From assembly GCF_002860365.1 (NCBI RefSeq), contig NZ_NMWT01000017.1:1-48130 (forward strand): DNA of 48,130 nt. Direction: 5' to 3'. The notes under the pieces are model-generated. The model did not search any database. It was given only the letters and a program-made list of their open reading frames with translations, and was not told where the DNA came from. This document shows positions 40,342-48,130 of this stretch, one piece after another (the first letter of the stretch is position 1; every line of letters starts with the position of its first letter). The position numbers were made by a program, and so were the translations under genes. The stretch comes from Bifidobacterium parmae (GTDB taxonomy: Bacteria; Actinomycetota; Actinomycetes; Actinomycetales; Bifidobacteriaceae).

Positions 40342-41619
40342 TCAGCGCTGGAACACGTCCGGGTGCTTCGGGTCGCCGGGGATGTCCTCGAGCAGGCCTT
40401 CGAGGCCGAGGAACTCGCGCCAGAAGTCGAGCGGCTGGCCGTACGGGTTGGATTCGCGGCCATGCGCCTGGATGTTCGCCTTCGCCTCGAACACGTCCTC
40501 CTCAGTGAGCCCGTCGAAGTAGCTTTCGAGACGGATGCGGTTGGACGGCACATAGTACAGGGAGGCGATGATCTCGGTGAGACGCTCCGCGCGTTCGATC
40601 GGCAGCGAATCCCAATGACGGAACTCGATGAAGTTCTTGAGGCGCACGTCGTTGAAGTGCGTGGAGATGATGTGGTTGATCTCGTACGCGTTGAGCTCGC
40701 GGTCCGGGTACACGTCGCCCGCGTTCTCGCGGAAGGCGGCGCGGTGCAGCTCCTTGCGGCTCAGACCGGATTCGACCGCCTCGGGCGTGTGCGTGAGGTC
40801 GGCGAACATGAGCGGCGTGGACAGCACGTCGACCGCGTAGTCCTCCCACGTGAACCGCTGGTCGTACAGGCCGGGGATCACGTTGGTGCGCTGGAAGTCG
40901 AGATAATCCCACATGCGCTGGCGCAGCAGCGGGTACGGGTTGACGCGCCCCTCGAAGTATGGGGTGTTGCGGAAGAACCAGGCGAGGATCGGGCCGATGG
41001 CGGTGCCGACGCGCATCTTGTCGATGGCGTCCTGCTCGTCGACGAAATCGATGCTCACCTGCGTGGAGGCGGAGCAGCGCATCATGCACGGGCCGAACTG
41101 GCCGACGCGGCCGAGATAGTCGGTCATCGCGTCATAACGGTCCTTCGGGTTGACGGGCACGTCCGCGTAGCTCGACTTCGGCTGGTAGCCGTAGTTGACG
41201 AGGCGGAAGCCCAGCTCGTCGAGGATCGGGTCGGCCTCGCGGCGGAACTGGCCGTACAGCTGGTTGAGGTCGGACGGCTGATGCAGGATTCCGATCGAGG
41301 TCTCGACCTGGCCGCCCGGTTCGAGCGAGACGGAGACGCCCTTGCGGCCGAGGCCCACCAGATGCCCGTTCTCCCAGTACTCCTTGCTTTCGTCGTAGTA
41401 CGGGGCGAGACGTTTGAGCAGCGCCTCGATGCCGTTCGGCTCGTAGTAGCTCACGGCGGTGTCGTCGGCGTTGTGCACCGGCAGGTGCTCGATCTCGACG
41501 CCGAATCCGCCGGTGCCGCGCTTGGAGCGTCCGGCCTCGAAGAACTTCAGGAGGCTCTCGACATGCTTCGGGTTCGGCTTGGCGAGCAGATGCGCATAGC
41601 TGATTCTGGGAGTGACCAT
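40342..41619 (-). CDS. Glutamate-cysteine ligase-like protein (GCS2 family)
   Basis: The 425-residue protein fits the GCS2 family of ATP-grasp-like carboxylate-amine ligases, which join glutamate to cysteine (GshA, EgtA). Visible features are GFGVEIEHLPV (38-48), VSVSLEPGGQVETS near 95-108, RCSASTQVSIDF near 165 and FIEFRHWDSLP near 340. No gshB or ergothioneine genes are adjacent, so the physiological product is unclear. There is no ribosome-binding site; TACCAT lies exactly seven bases before the ATG, suggesting a leaderless transcript. It is 90 bases downstream of the giant activase gene but probably has its own promoter. Confidence 0.85.
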   Translation of the reverse strand: MVTPRISYAHLLAKPNPKHVESLLKFFEAGRSKRGTGGFGVEIEHLPVHNADDTAVSYYEPNGIEALLKRLAPYYDESKEYWENGHLVGLGRKGVSVSLEPGGQVETSIGILHQPSDLNQLYGQFRREADPILDELGFRLVNYGYQPKSSYADVPVNPKDRYDAMTDYLGRVGQFGPCMMRCSASTQVSIDFVDEQDAIDKMRVGTAIGPILAWFFRNTPYFEGRVNPYPLLRQRMWDYLDFQRTNVIPGLYDQRFTWEDYAVDVLSTPLMFADLTHTPEAVESGLSRKELHRAAFRENAGDVYPDRELNAYEINHIISTHFNDVRLKNFIEFRHWDSLPIERAERLTEIIASLYYVPSNRIRLESYFDGLTEEDVFEAKANIQAHGRESNPYGQPLDFWREFLGLEGLLEDIPGDPKHPDVFQR

Positions 41620-41626
41620 AAGCGGT

Positions 41627-41632
41627 ATGGTA
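41627..41632 (-). promoter_or_regulatory. Putative -10 hexamer of a leaderless promoter (GCS2 gene)
   Basis: TACCAT on the minus strand, then seven bases and the ATG at 41619; no Shine-Dalgarno sequence. Confidence 0.5.
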
Positions 41633-41709
41633 GGCGAGCGTGTCTACACGCCCCGCCGCGCGCCCGCGAATCGGCTATATGAAAAACCGATAGCGGGCGC
41701 GCTGCCCCG

Positions 41710-44700
41710 TCAGTCGGCGGTGGTGAAGCCCTGCGGCTCGTCGTCGCCGAACTTCGCCTTGTGCGCCTTCTTGGCGGCGGCGATCATCAGCTTGATGCGG
41801 TTGAGCTGGTTCGCCTCGGAGGCGCCCGGATCGTAGTCGATGGAGACGATGTTGGCCTCCGGGTGCAGGCGGCGGATCTTGCCGAACATGCCGCGGCCGG
41901 TCACGTGGTTCGGCAGGCAGGCGAACGGCTGCGCGCAGATCACGTTCGGGCATCCCTGTTCGATGAGCTCGAGGATCTCGGCGGTCAGCAGCCAGCCTTC
42001 GCCGGCCTGCACGCCGATCGACGTGACCTCGGCGGCCTTCTCGACGAGCTCGGGCATCGGGTCGTCCTGCTTGAACTTGCCGTGCGAGCCGGCGATCGCC
42101 GCCTTGATCGGCGCGTTGTAGCGGTCGAGGCCCCAGCGCATGAGCGCGTACAGGGTCTTGTTGCCGCCGGTGCCGAGATGCTTCTCGTTCCAGTCGGTGA
42201 TGTACGGACGGGTCGTCATGAACTCCATGATGCCGGGCACCACGGCCTCGCAGTCCTGCGATTCGATGACGTCGACCACGTGGTTGTTCGCGTCCGGCTG
42301 GTACTTGACGAGGATCTCGCCGACCACGCCGACGCGCACCTTGCACGGCTCGTCCTTCAACGGCAGCGCGTCGAACGACTTGACGATCTCCTTGGCGAGG
42401 CGGCCGTACGGCAGGTAGCCCTTCTTCAGCCACGGGGTCTTCGCGGCCGTCTTCGAGAAGCCGTGGTGCTCGATCGTCTCGCGCACGATCGTGTCCCACT
42501 GCTCGTAGAGGCGGTTCGCCGAGCCCTTCTCCACCTCGTACGGGCGCACGCGGTACAGGCACTTCATGAGCAGGTCGCCGAGGATCAGCGCCTTGACGGC
42601 GCGGTGCAGCAGCGCCGGCGTCGCCTTGAAGCCCGGATTGTCCTCCAACCCTTGCGTCGAGATGGCGATGACCGGGATCTGCGGGTAGCCGGCGTCGACC
42701 AGCGCCTTGCGGATCAGACCGAAGTAGTTGGTCGCGCGGCACATGCCGCCGGTCTGCGTAATCGCGAGCGCCACGTGGTCCGGATCGTACTTGCCTTCGA
42801 TGATCGCGTCGATGAGCTGGCCGATGACCATGATCGCCGGATAGCAGGCGTCGTTGTTCACGTATTTGAGTCCGGTCTCCACGTCGCCGCGGGAGGCGTG
42901 CTTCAGGATGTCGAACTTGTAGCCGCCGGAGCGGATGACCGCCTCGACGAGGGACATGTGGATCGGGCTCATCTGCGGGGCGACGATCGTGTAGTCCTTC
43001 TTCATGTTCTTGAGGAACTTCTCGCGGTGCGCGTAGCGCGACATCGTCGCGTTGTTGTGTCCGGACTTCCTCGCGGCCTCGCCGTCCGCGCCGGCGACGG
43101 CGTTCGCCGTGGTGCCGTCGCCGAGCGCGGCGAGACGCGCGTTCTCGACGTCGCGCCGCGCGGCGCGCTTCGACGCCTTGCGCATCGCCTCGGTGAGCTT
43201 CGGATTGGCGGCCATCGTCGTGTCGAGCAGAATCTGGCGGCCCGCGGTCGGCGCCTTCGTGCCGGTCCTGCGGAATCCGGTGGACTTCGGAGCGTTCGCC
43301 GGGACGTCCGCGCCGGCGGCGCCGGCGGCGCCGGACGCCTTCACCTTCGCCTCGGCGGCGTCGACGGCGGCCTGCGCCGCGGCGAGCGCCGCCTTCGCGG
43401 CCGCGAGATCCGCCTCGGCCTTCTCCCGCGCCTTGCGGGAGGCGGTGTCCGTGGCGGCGTCGACGGGACGGTCGTGCTTGTCGACGACGCCGGACGCGGC
43501 GGCGAGGCGGCGCTTGTTCGCCTCACGCTCCTCGACGGCGGCCTTGAGCGAGCGCAGACGGATCTTCGCCGCGCCCAGGTTGGAGACCTCGTCGATCTTG
43601 AGCAGCGTGTACACGTCGGCCTTGTCGGCGAGGATCTCGGCGACCTGATCGGTGGTGATCGCGTCGAGGCCGCAGCCGAACGAGTTGAGCTGGACGAGTT
43701 CGAGGCCCGGATAGGAGGCGACGAAGTGGGCCGCCGCGTACAGGCGGGAATGGTAGGCCCACTGGTTGGTGACGCGCAGCGGCATGCGCTTGACGGTGAG
43801 CTTGCGGTCGCCGACGTGCCGGAACCCGTTCGCGTTCTTCTTGCGCGGATCCTCCTCGCCCTTGGCGAGGAATTCGGTGAGGTTGAGCTTCTCCCCCGGC
43901 TGCAGTTCGCAGATCGAATCTTCGGAGAGCACGACCATGCCGAGCGAGCAGATCGTCTCGGGGATGCCGTGGTTGATCTCCGGGTCGATGTGGTAGGGGC
44001 GTCCGGCGAGCACGATGCCGCGGCAGTCATGCTCCTTCATGTACGCCAGGGCCTTCAGTCCCTCCTGCTGCACGTCGTGCTTGAAGACCTTGTCCTCCGC
44101 GTAAGCGGCCTTGACGGCGGTCTCGGCCTCCTCGCGCGTCACGTTCGCCCACGCGAACTCCTCGACGATGCGGTCGACCATGAGCTCGTGGTTGGCGAGG
44201 TTGAAGTACGGGTGCATGTAGCGCACGCCCTCGGCGCGCAGTTCGGGCATGTTCGCGCCGACGACGAGCGGGTAGTTGGCGACGACCGGGCAGTTGTAGT
44301 GGTTGTCCGTGTTGGGCACGAGATTGTCCTCGTAGCTCACGCACGGGTAGAAGATCGTCTTGACGCCCTTGTTGAGCAGCCACTTGATGTGGCCGTGCAC
44401 GAGCTTGGCCGGGTAGCAGATGTTCTCGGAGGCGATCGATTCGATGCCGGTCTCGAACAGTTCGTGGGAGCTGCGGCCGGAGATCATCACCTTGAAGCCG
44501 AGCGAGGTGAGCAGCGTGAACCAGAACGGATAGTTCTCGTACATGTTGAGCGCGCGCGGGATGCCGATCTCGCCGCGCGTGGCCTTCTTGTCGGTCAGGC
44601 GGCGGTAGGCGAAGCAGCGCTTGTACTTGTAGTCGTACAGGTTCGGACGGTCGGAGCGCTTCTTCTTCGCGTCGCCGCCGCGTTCGCAGCGGTTGCCGGT

Positions 44701-46686
44701 CACGAAGCGCGATCCGTCGGAGAACGTGGTGATGGTGAGCTTGCAGTGGTTCTGGCACAGCTTGCACACGTCGCGTTCGGTGGTCATCGACATGTCGTCG
44801 AGCGCGTCGCCGGTGAGGATCGACGACTTCGTGTGCTCGGACGCGCCGTTGTCGAACTCGTCCTCGTAGTGCATGCGCGCGGTGAGGGCCGCGCCGAACG
44901 CGCCCATGAGGCCGGCGATGTTCGGGCGCGTCACCTCGCGTTCGGTGAGCAGTTCGAACGCGCGCAGCACGGCGTCGTTGAGGAACGTGCCGCCCTGCAC
45001 GACGACCGTGTCGCCGAGTTCGCCGGAGTCGCGCAGCTTGATGACCTTGTACAGGGCGTTGCGCACGACCGAATAGCACAGGCCGGCGGCGATGTCCTCG
45101 ATGGACGCGCCCTCCTTCTGCGCCTGCTTGACGGACGAGTTCATGAACACGGTGCAGCGCGAGCCGAGGTCCACCGGATGCGTGGAGGCGAGCGCCTTCT
45201 GCGTGAACTCCTGGATCGTCAGTCCCATCGACATGGCGAAGGTCTGCAGGAACGAGCCGCAGCCGGACGAGCAGGCCTCGTTGACGGCGATCGAGTCGAT
45301 GACGCCGTCGGTGATGGCCAGGTACTTCATGTCCTGGCCGCCGATGTCGATGACGGCGGTGACGCCGGGGCTGACCATCTCGGCGCCGCGGTAGTGGGCC
45401 ATCGTCTCGACGACGCCCTCATCGAGGTGCAGGCCGGTGGTGATGAGGCCCTCGCCGTAGCCGGTGGCGCAGGAGCGCGCGATCCACGCCTCGGGCGGCA
45501 GTTCGGACTGGATCTTCTTGACGATGTTGATGGCGGCGGTCAGCGGGCTGCCCTCGTTGTTCGCATAGGAGGACCACACGATCTCGCGGTCGTCGTTGAC
45601 GAGCGTCGCCTTGATGGTGGTGGAGCCCGCGTCGATGCCGAGGAAGTGCGGGCCGTGCGCGCCCTCCAGCGTGCCGATGTGCACGTGTTCGCGGTGATGG
45701 CGCCTGTCGAACGCCTCGCGGTCCGCCTCGGTGGGGAACAGCGGCGGCATGGTGGGCGTGTTGCTGGGCAGGTTCTTGAGCTCGTCGAGACGCTTCAGGA
45801 TCTCGTCGCAGGTGTGCGCCTCGAAATGGTGGCCTTCGTCGTCGACGTCCATGTCCGCCTGGAGCGCGGAGCCGTAGGCGACGTACAGGTGGGCGTCGGT
45901 GGGGACGATGAACTCGTCGACCTTGCCGTCGAGCGCGCGCTGGAACGCGGCGCGCAGCTCGCTCATGAAGAACAGCGGGCCGCCGAGGAAGATGACGGTG
46001 CCATGGATCGGGCGGCCGGAGGCGAGGCCGGCGATGGTCTGCGTGGCCACGGCGGTGAAGATCGAGGCGGCGAGATCCGGCTTGGCGGCGCCGTCGTTGA
46101 TGAGCGGCTGCAGGTCGGTCTTGGCGAACACGCCGCAGCGGGACGCGATCGGGTACAGGTTCTCGTAGTTTTTCGCCATCTCGTTGAGGCCGGCCGCGTC
46201 GGTGTCGAGCAAGGTGGCCATCTGGTCGATGAACGCGCCGGTGCCGCCCGCGCACGAGCCGTTCATGCGCTGTTCGGGCGTGGGCTTGAGGTACGTGATC
46301 TTGGCGTCCTCGCCGCCGAGCTCGATGATGACGTCCGCCTGCGGGTACTCCTTGTCGATCGCCTCGGTCTCGGCGATGACCTCCTGGACGAACGGCACGT
46401 GCAGGTTGTCGGCGAGCGCGAGGCCGCCGGAGCCGGTGATGGCGAGGCGGATCGGCTCGTCGCCGCGGCCGAGCTTGTCGAGTTCGGCGTGGATGTCGAC
46501 GAGGAGTCCGGCGACGGTGGCGCGCACGTTGGCGTGATGACGGCGGTAGTCGGAGAACAGCGTGTTCTTCAGGGAGTCGGACTGGTCGAGCACCACCGCC
46601 TTGACGGTGGTGGAGCCGATGTCCAAACCCACGCGCAACGGCTTCGTATCGTGGTTGTTCGCCACGGTATGTGCTTCGTTCACCAT
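41710..46686 (-). CDS. Giant fused acyl-CoA dehydratase activase (BadF/HgdC-type, two ATPase domains plus HgdB-like domain)
   Basis: The 1,658-residue protein fuses two ASKHA ATPase activator domains. Domain 1 has GLDIGSTTVKAVV (~18), SCAGGTGAF (~145) and SRCGVF (~183). Domain 2 has FLGIDAGSTTIKATL (~348), ACSSGCGSF (~471) and SRCTVF (~509). The cysteines are those that bind the bridging [4Fe-4S] cluster in HgdC. A DUF2229-like region (~690-1050) with ENICYPAKLVHGH follows. An Ala/Lys/Glu-rich coiled-coil linker (~1080-1125) leads to a C-terminal HgdB-like domain with NNDACYPAIMVIGQ and TQTGGMCRATNYF. Relatives reductively activate 2-hydroxyacyl-CoA dehydratases; no dehydratase gene is here and the substrate is unknown. 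GAAGAGGT precedes the ATG. Confidence 0.9.
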   Translation of the reverse strand: MVNEAHTVANNHDTKPLRVGLDIGSTTVKAVVLDQSDSLKNTLFSDYRRHHANVRATVAGLLVDIHAELDKLGRGDEPIRLAITGSGGLALADNLHVPFVQEVIAETEAIDKEYPQADVIIELGGEDAKITYLKPTPEQRMNGSCAGGTGAFIDQMATLLDTDAAGLNEMAKNYENLYPIASRCGVFAKTDLQPLINDGAAKPDLAASIFTAVATQTIAGLASGRPIHGTVIFLGGPLFFMSELRAAFQRALDGKVDEFIVPTDAHLYVAYGSALQADMDVDDEGHHFEAHTCDEILKRLDELKNLPSNTPTMPPLFPTEADREAFDRRHHREHVHIGTLEGAHGPHFLGIDAGSTTIKATLVNDDREIVWSSYANNEGSPLTAAINIVKKIQSELPPEAWIARSCATGYGEGLITTGLHLDEGVVETMAHYRGAEMVSPGVTAVIDIGGQDMKYLAITDGVIDSIAVNEACSSGCGSFLQTFAMSMGLTIQEFTQKALASTHPVDLGSRCTVFMNSSVKQAQKEGASIEDIAAGLCYSVVRNALYKVIKLRDSGELGDTVVVQGGTFLNDAVLRAFELLTEREVTRPNIAGLMGAFGAALTARMHYEDEFDNGASEHTKSSILTGDALDDMSMTTERDVCKLCQNHCKLTITTFSDGSRFVTGNRCERGGDAKKKRSDRPNLYDYKYKRCFAYRRLTDKKATRGEIGIPRALNMYENYPFWFTLLTSLGFKVMISGRSSHELFETGIESIASENICYPAKLVHGHIKWLLNKGVKTIFYPCVSYEDNLVPNTDNHYNCPVVANYPLVVGANMPELRAEGVRYMHPYFNLANHELMVDRIVEEFAWANVTREEAETAVKAAYAEDKVFKHDVQQEGLKALAYMKEHDCRGIVLAGRPYHIDPEINHGIPETICSLGMVVLSEDSICELQPGEKLNLTEFLAKGEEDPRKKNANGFRHVGDRKLTVKRMPLRVTNQWAYHSRLYAAAHFVASYPGLELVQLNSFGCGLDAITTDQVAEILADKADVYTLLKIDEVSNLGAAKIRLRSLKAAVEEREANKRRLAAASGVVDKHDRPVDAATDTASRKAREKAEADLAAAKAALAAAQAAVDAAEAKVKASGAAGAAGADVPANAPKSTGFRRTGTKAPTAGRQILLDTTMAANPKLTEAMRKASKRAARRDVENARLAALGDGTTANAVAGADGEAARKSGHNNATMSRYAHREKFLKNMKKDYTIVAPQMSPIHMSLVEAVIRSGGYKFDILKHASRGDVETGLKYVNNDACYPAIMVIGQLIDAIIEGKYDPDHVALAITQTGGMCRATNYFGLIRKALVDAGYPQIPVIAISTQGLEDNPGFKATPALLHRAVKALILGDLLMKCLYRVRPYEVEKGSANRLYEQWDTIVRETIEHHGFSKTAAKTPWLKKGYLPYGRLAKEIVKSFDALPLKDEPCKVRVGVVGEILVKYQPDANNHVVDVIESQDCEAVVPGIMEFMTTRPYITDWNEKHLGTGGNKTLYALMRWGLDRYNAPIKAAIAGSHGKFKQDDPMPELVEKAAEVTSIGVQAGEGWLLTAEILELIEQGCPNVICAQPFACLPNHVTGRGMFGKIRRLHPEANIVSIDYDPGASEANQLNRIKLMIAAAKKAHKAKFGDDEPQGFTTAD

Positions 46687-46718
46687 GTAAACCTCTTCAA
46701 CCGATTTCCGGGACGCGT

Positions 46719-46733
46719 CTTGCGAGTCGCAAG
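46719..46733. promoter_or_regulatory. Palindrome in the leader of the activase gene
   Basis: CTTGCGA-G-TCGCAAG, a perfect 7-bp inverted repeat around one base, 33 bases upstream of the start codon. Could be an operator or a leader hairpin. Confidence 0.5.
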
Positions 46734-46956
46734 CAAATCGCGTATGGCCCGGCCACTCAAAACCCATACTCTAGTCCGAAGCCCTGCCCAAGGGAGGCGG
46801 GTCACGCGGGGCACGGGCGTGATTCATCTAACAGGAAAAGCCGTAAACGCAACGCCTCCGCGTGTCCTGTCGGAATACCACGACGATTCCCTCCCCATCC
46901 CGTGAAGGAATCCCCTCTCCCACTCACCCGCTCGCCCCACCCATAGGGGCCGCCCT

Positions 46957-47047
46957 TCCCATGGTGCGGCAACACACTTTCTCCACAACCCCGGAATCAA
47001 GCCGTTTTGGGCCACCGCACCATGGGAGTTTTACCGCACCATGGGAT
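46957..47047. repeat. Three copies of CCGCACCATGGGA (one inverted)
   Basis: TCCCATGGTGCGG (about 46958-46970) faces CCGCACCATGGGA at about 47015-47027 and again at about 47034-47046. The stretch 46740-47086 holds no gene that I can see; this inverted arrangement could terminate nrdG transcription, which ends at 47087. Confidence 0.65.
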
Positions 47048-47086
47048 GGAGGGGAGGACGGGGAAGGGGAAGGGAGGAGCGCCGTG

Positions 47087-47803
47087 TCAGGAGGCCTGGG
47101 CGCCTTCGCCGGCTTCGCGGTCCTTGAGGTAGATTTCGGGGATGTCGCGCTCCTGGTCGTGGAGCTTGCCCCAGATGACGGGGCGGCCCTGCGCGAGGGA
47201 TCGGGGCACGTCGATGATGCGCTGGTTCTTGGAACCGCGGAACTGCAAGAGCGAGTCCTTCTGGGTCTTCAAGTACCGGCCGTCGACGAGGATGTCGATG
47301 AGCCCCAGGAGCTCGCGTTTGTCAGGGGTCTCGCCGGGGCGTGCGAGCTCCTCCCACGTGTAGCCGGTCCAGCACCAGATGTCCTTGGCGTGGCCGAATT
47401 CCGCGCGGATGCGGTGCGCGAGCGGCAGCAGGACGGGGGTGTTGAGGAACGGTTCGCCGCCGAGGAACGTGATGCCCTGCACCCATGGGGCCTTGAGGTC
47501 GTCGATGATTCGGTCTTCGAGCTTCTGCGTGTACTCATGGCCGGCCTGGAAATCCCAGATGGACGAGTTGAAGCAGTCGACGCAGTGGAACGGGCAGCCG
47601 GAGACGTACAGCGAGTTGCGCACGCCTTCGCCGTCGGTGACGACGAAGGTCTTGTAGTCGGCGATCATGCGATGGGACATGCGCCGGCCGTCCCACTGTC
47701 CGGCGCGCGGATCGTTGGCGAGTCCGTTCGACGGTACGGAGGGGCCGCGCCCGGTCTCCCCCGCCGCGAAGTCGCGACGGATCATTCTTCCGTCCTCAAC
47801 CAT
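47087..47803 (-). CDS. nrdG: Anaerobic ribonucleoside-triphosphate reductase activating protein
   Basis: This radical-SAM activase makes the glycyl radical in NrdD, needed for dNTP synthesis without oxygen. The 238-residue protein has the radical-SAM cluster motif as SGCPFHCVDCFN (C-x3-C-x2-C, ~69-76), TFLGGEPFL (~125) and WCWTGYTWEEL (~155), all typical of NrdG. I chose ATG 47803, preceded by GAGGAG at eight bases; the in-frame GTG at 47812 abuts that site. The ~45-residue leader before DYKTFVVTDGEGVRN is longer than usual. nrdD is expected on the same strand just outside the window, beyond the repeat array. Confidence 0.95.
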   Translation of the reverse strand: MVEDGRMIRRDFAAGETGRGPSVPSNGLANDPRAGQWDGRRMSHRMIADYKTFVVTDGEGVRNSLYVSGCPFHCVDCFNSSIWDFQAGHEYTQKLEDRIIDDLKAPWVQGITFLGGEPFLNTPVLLPLAHRIRAEFGHAKDIWCWTGYTWEELARPGETPDKRELLGLIDILVDGRYLKTQKDSLLQFRGSKNQRIIDVPRSLAQGRPVIWGKLHDQERDIPEIYLKDREAGEGAQAS

Positions 47804-47830
47804 GATCCACACTCCTCACTTACGTGCATG

Positions 47831-48050
47831 CTCCCGCTGGCGGGAGCTGTCCGTCGCAGACGAATCAGATGCCCCACACCGTGATGCGCTCCCGCTGGCG
47901 GGAGCTGTCCGTCGCAGACGGATCAGATGCTCCACACCGTGATGCGCTCCCGCTGGCGGGAGCTGTCCGTCGCAGACGGATCAGATGCTCCACACCGTGA
48001 TGCGCTCCCGCTGGCGGGAGCTGTCCGTCGCAGACGGACTGAGGGTGGTC
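47831..48050. repeat. 58-bp tandem repeat array (four units) of the two-hairpin family
   Basis: Units start at 47831, 47889, 47947 and 48005, exactly 58 bases apart and nearly identical. Each has CTCCCGC-TG-GCGGGAG and CCGTC-GCA-GACGG followed by a conserved linker ATCAGATGCTCCACACCGTG. The last unit ends instead with GACTGAGGGTGGT, as in the single copies. Confidence 0.9.
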
Positions 48051-48064
48051 GCGACGTTGCACGA

Positions 48065-48111
48065 ACCACCCTCAGTCTCACTTCGTTCGACGGCTCCCGC
48101 CGGCGGGAGCG
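48065..48111 (+). repeat. Two-hairpin dispersed repeat, opposing copy
   Basis: ACCACCCTCAGTC...CTCCCGCCGGCGGGAGCGAA, facing the tandem array through a perfect 13-bp inverted repeat (48037-48049 / 48065-48077). Confidence 0.85.
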
Positions 48112-48130
48112 AAACCAATGGCCGTCATCC

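Noticed and set aside
41761-46905. A plus-strand open frame of about 1,700 codons opposite the activase gene
   Set aside because: It is a long antisense frame caused by high GC and codon bias of the real gene. Its product is Val/Leu/Arg/His-rich with no domain, while the minus strand encodes clear activase motifs.
47831-48050. Possible CRISPR array
   Set aside because: The whole 58-bp unit, including the would-be spacers, is repeated almost unchanged, there are no cas genes, and the same hairpins occur singly elsewhere.

Overview
The window is GC-rich actinobacterial DNA, most likely from a Bifidobacterium with a large carbohydrate-use repertoire. The reasons are the gene content (several intracellular glycosidases paired with MFS/GPH sugar carriers and TetR/LacI regulators, a NrdG activase, a giant BadF/HgdC-type activase, a GCS2 ligase) and the many genes whose promoters look leaderless (TAnnnT seven bases before ATG). 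There are no rRNA or tRNA genes, no complete insertion sequence and no CRISPR array that I can see.

Layout. 1-8300 is a conserved housekeeping stretch: an acidic C-terminal tail of an unidentified protein, DUF3107, a PHP phosphoesterase, a stomatin-like SPFH protein, a D-2-hydroxyacid dehydrogenase, a patatin-like protein, glutamate racemase (murI), diaminopimelate epimerase (dapF) and a VKOR-family membrane protein. 8300-10525 is accessory: an AbiEi/DUF559-like gene flanked by two direct copies of a 146-bp non-coding sequence, with other local repeats. 10526-15053 is a MarR-controlled operon for a heterodimeric ABC exporter, its genes joined by 4-base overlaps, with two near-identical palindromes upstream.

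15294-31591 holds three carbohydrate modules, each with a TetR regulator of one paralogous group (all end FPSPxWDGxR). Module 1 is GH3 and a divergent TetR. Module 2 is a DUF5060/DUF4038-type glycosidase, a GPH symporter, a TetR and a divergent MFS carrier. Module 3 is MFS, GH30 and GH3 (with a GH5-like gene beyond a terminator), which looks like import and intracellular cleavage of beta-glucan or gentio-type oligosaccharides. Modules 2 and 3 show distinct repeated palindromes (TTAC-N6-GTAA and ATCTAA-N6-TTAGAT) sitting on recognisable promoters. 31592-33342 is an accessory insertion with a decayed winged-helix fragment and an AAA_14/DUF4143 ATPase whose promoter lies between the arms of an 11-bp inverted repeat. 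33352-40244 is a LacI-linked rhamnoside locus (MFS, GH78 alpha-L-rhamnosidase, second MFS).

40342-47803 holds a glutamate-cysteine ligase-like enzyme, a 1,658-residue fused acyl-CoA dehydratase activase and nrdG. The window ends in a 58-bp tandem repeat array. That array belongs to a dispersed family of two-hairpin repeats that also occurs at 1250-1433 and 17807-17854.

All functions are read from protein motifs and context; substrates of the glycosidases and carriers are inferences. Operators and promoters are calls from sequence symmetry and position.
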